Shown piece by piece: positions 6,225 through 7,470 of a stretch of DNA of 7,470 nucleotides (its first letter is position 1; each line of letters begins with the position of its first letter). This DNA is from an uncultured Erysipelotrichaceae bacterium (GTDB lineage Bacteria; Bacillota_I; Bacilli_A; Erysipelotrichales; Coprobacillaceae). The notes below the pieces were generated by a model. It worked only from the letters and a program-made list of their open reading frames with translations. It made no database searches and was not told the origin of the DNA. The stretch covers positions 1 through 7,470 of the forward strand of contig URQL01000081.1 in NCBI GenBank assembly GCA_900550005.1, read 5' to 3'. A program made the translations under genes and the position numbers.

Positions 6225-6660
6225 TCCAATGATTTTAAGAGAAATCATTATGGATCATTATGAACATCCAAGAAATAGAGGGTTAGTTCATGATGATTCT
6301 TATAAACAAATAAATATGAATTCATCAACTTGTATTGATAATCTTGATATTCAAGTTAAAGTTGGTGATGATAAAATTGAAGATATTCGTTATGATGGGG
6401 AAGCTTGTGCAATTTGTACAGCCTCAACATCGATTATGACTGAACTTTTGATTGGTAAAACAAAAGAAGAAGCTCAAGAAATTATTGATAATTATATGAA
6501 TATGATTTATGAAAAAGATTATGATCCAGATATTTTAGAAGAAGCAATTGCTTTTAAAAATACACATAAACAAGCTAATCGTATTAAATGTGCGACATTA
6601 GGATGGAATGGGGTCATTTCAATTTTGAAAGAAGGAGATCAAAACGATGATAGAAAATAA
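6208..6660 (+). CDS. sufU: Sulfur-transfer protein SufU
   Basis: This 150-aa zinc-dependent protein takes sulfur from SufS and hands it to the SufBCD scaffold. The family N-terminus REIIMDHYEHPRNRG (11-25) is followed by the zinc/active-site residues Cys42 and Asp44 (STCIDN), Cys67 (GEACAIC) and Cys128 (RIKCATLGW). These correspond to Cys41, Asp43, Cys66 and Cys128 of B. subtilis SufU. The insertion before RIKC that separates SufU from IscU is present. Two departures are seen: Ile43 instead of the usual Gly in TCGD, and an additional Cys70 where a Ser is common. The start lies inside the 3' end of sufS (17-nt overlap), with AAGGAG (6190-6195) 12 nt before the ATG, a rather long spacing. A later ATG, codon 8, would remove few residues and remains possible. 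Confidence 0.95.
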   Translation: MLSLDDPMILREIIMDHYEHPRNRGLVHDDSYKQINMNSSTCIDNLDIQVKVGDDKIEDIRYDGEACAICTASTSIMTELLIGKTKEEAQEIIDNYMNMIYEKDYDPDILEEAIAFKNTHKQANRIKCATLGWNGVISILKEGDQNDDRK

Positions 6661-7470
6661 AAATGAAATTCCTTCAAATAATGCTGAATATGATTTTATT
6701 GATGAAGAAGTAGCTGTGTTTAAAACACCTAAAGGATTAAATGAAGAAATTGTTCGTGAAATCTCAAAAATTAAAAATGAACCTGAATGGATGTTGGAAT
6801 ATCGATTAAAATCCTTAAAATGCTTTTTAGAAAAACCGATGCCTACATGGGGTGTGGATCTAAGCAATATGGATTTTGATGATTATACTTATTATTTACG
6901 TCCAAGTGATGATAAAACAGATAAATGGGATGAAGTACCTGAAACAATTAAAAATACTTTTGATAAATTAGGTATTCCTGAAGCTGAACAAAAATTCTTA
7001 GCAGGTGCAAGTGCACAATATGAATCTGAAGTTGTTTATCATAATATGCTTGATGAGGTTAGAGAAAAAGGGGTTATTTTCTTAGATATCGATAGTGGTC
7101 TTAGAGAATACCCAGAAATCTTTAAAAAATATTTTGATACGGTTATTCCTTATAACGATAACAAGTTTTCAGCATTAAATGGGGCTGTTTGGTCAGGAGG
7201 ATCTTTCATTTATGTACCGCCAGGAGTTAAATTAGAAAAACCATTACAATCTTATTTTAGAATCAATTCTGAAAGAATGGCTCAATTTGAAAGAACGTTG
7301 ATTATTGTCGATAAAGGATCAGATATCCATTACGTTGAAGGGTGTACCGCACCATCTTATTCAAAAGATTCTTTACATGCTGGTGTTGTTGAAATTGTGG
7401 TATTAGAAGGAGCAAAATGCCGTTATACCACTATTCAAAACTGGTCTAAGAACATTTATAACTTAGTTAC
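6647..7470 (+). CDS. sufB: Fe-S cluster assembly scaffold SufB (partial, C-terminus missing)
   Basis: The gene starts within the end of sufU (14-nt overlap) with AAGGAG (6632-6637) 9 nt before the ATG. It stays open for 274 codons to the window edge; SufB is usually about 465 residues, so roughly 190 are outside. The visible part is strongly SufB-like: EPEWMLEYRLKSLKCF near residue 45, DKLGIPEAEQKFLAGASAQYESEVVYHN near 105-132, AVWSGGSFIYVPPGV, SYFRINSERMAQFERTLIIV, and VEGCTAPSYSKDSLHAGVVEIV. SufB is the main cluster scaffold, binding SufC and SufD and receiving sulfur from SufU. The Cys and Glu residues that matter for cluster assembly in E. coli SufB lie in the missing part and cannot be checked. 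Confidence 0.95.
   Translation, partial: MIENKNEIPSNNAEYDFIDEEVAVFKTPKGLNEEIVREISKIKNEPEWMLEYRLKSLKCFLEKPMPTWGVDLSNMDFDDYTYYLRPSDDKTDKWDEVPETIKNTFDKLGIPEAEQKFLAGASAQYESEVVYHNMLDEVREKGVIFLDIDSGLREYPEIFKKYFDTVIPYNDNKFSALNGAVWSGGSFIYVPPGVKLEKPLQSYFRINSERMAQFERTLIIVDKGSDIHYVEGCTAPSYSKDSLHAGVVEIVVLEGAKCRYTTIQNWSKNIYNLV

Noticed and set aside
6619..6867. 82-aa minus-strand frame across the sufU/sufB junction
   Set aside because: It lies antisense to the conserved start of sufB, with no ribosome site.
1..7470. CRISPR arrays, tRNA/rRNA genes, insertion sequences, phage attachment sites
   Set aside because: No regularly spaced repeats, no tRNA-like cloverleaf sequence, no transposase and no terminal inverted repeats were seen.

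Overview
The window is AT-rich, tightly packed DNA with strong AGGAGG-type ribosome binding sites and a SufCDSUB-type iron-sulfur operon. This points to a low-GC Gram-positive bacterium (Bacillota). Two tiny YjcZ-like membrane peptides, a family mostly known from spore formers, fit a Bacilli- or Erysipelotrichia-like spore former, but the genus cannot be fixed from sequence alone.

Left part (1-1790, minus strand): two lipoprotein genes of the PrsA/SurA-like extracellular chaperone type lie head to tail, 3 nt apart. A very good sigma-A-type promoter (TTGAAA, 17 nt, TATAAT) drives them. The first gene has a recognisable parvulin (PpiC) domain. The second, cut by the window edge, looks like a paralogue with a degenerate parvulin region.

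Middle (1800-2065, plus strand): a miniature transcription unit encodes two peptides of 29 and 25 aa. Each is one hydrophobic helix containing a VLFILL core, as in the Bacillus YjcZ 'tiny TM' family. It has strong Shine-Dalgarno sites, a possible sporulation-type promoter and a terminator hairpin that can also serve the convergent gene.

2064-3130 (minus strand): an AI-2E family (PerM/YdbI-type) membrane transporter is split into two frames. A one-base deficit, most simply in a run of five A on the coding strand, explains the break.

Right part (3213-7470, plus strand): sufC-sufD-sufS-sufU-sufB, with sufB cut by the window end. Gene junctions are 1 nt apart or overlapping, so this is one translationally coupled operon. 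SufS (cysteine desulfurase) releases sulfur from cysteine, SufU accepts and passes on the persulfide, and the SufBCD scaffold/ATPase assembles Fe-S clusters. The SufS/SufU pair has uncommon residues at the zinc-swap/sulfur-transfer interface: Gln for His in SufS, and an extra Cys plus Ile for Gly in SufU. SufD is unusually short. No wholly new multi-gene system was found; the tiny-peptide pair and the altered SufS/SufU interface are the best leads.
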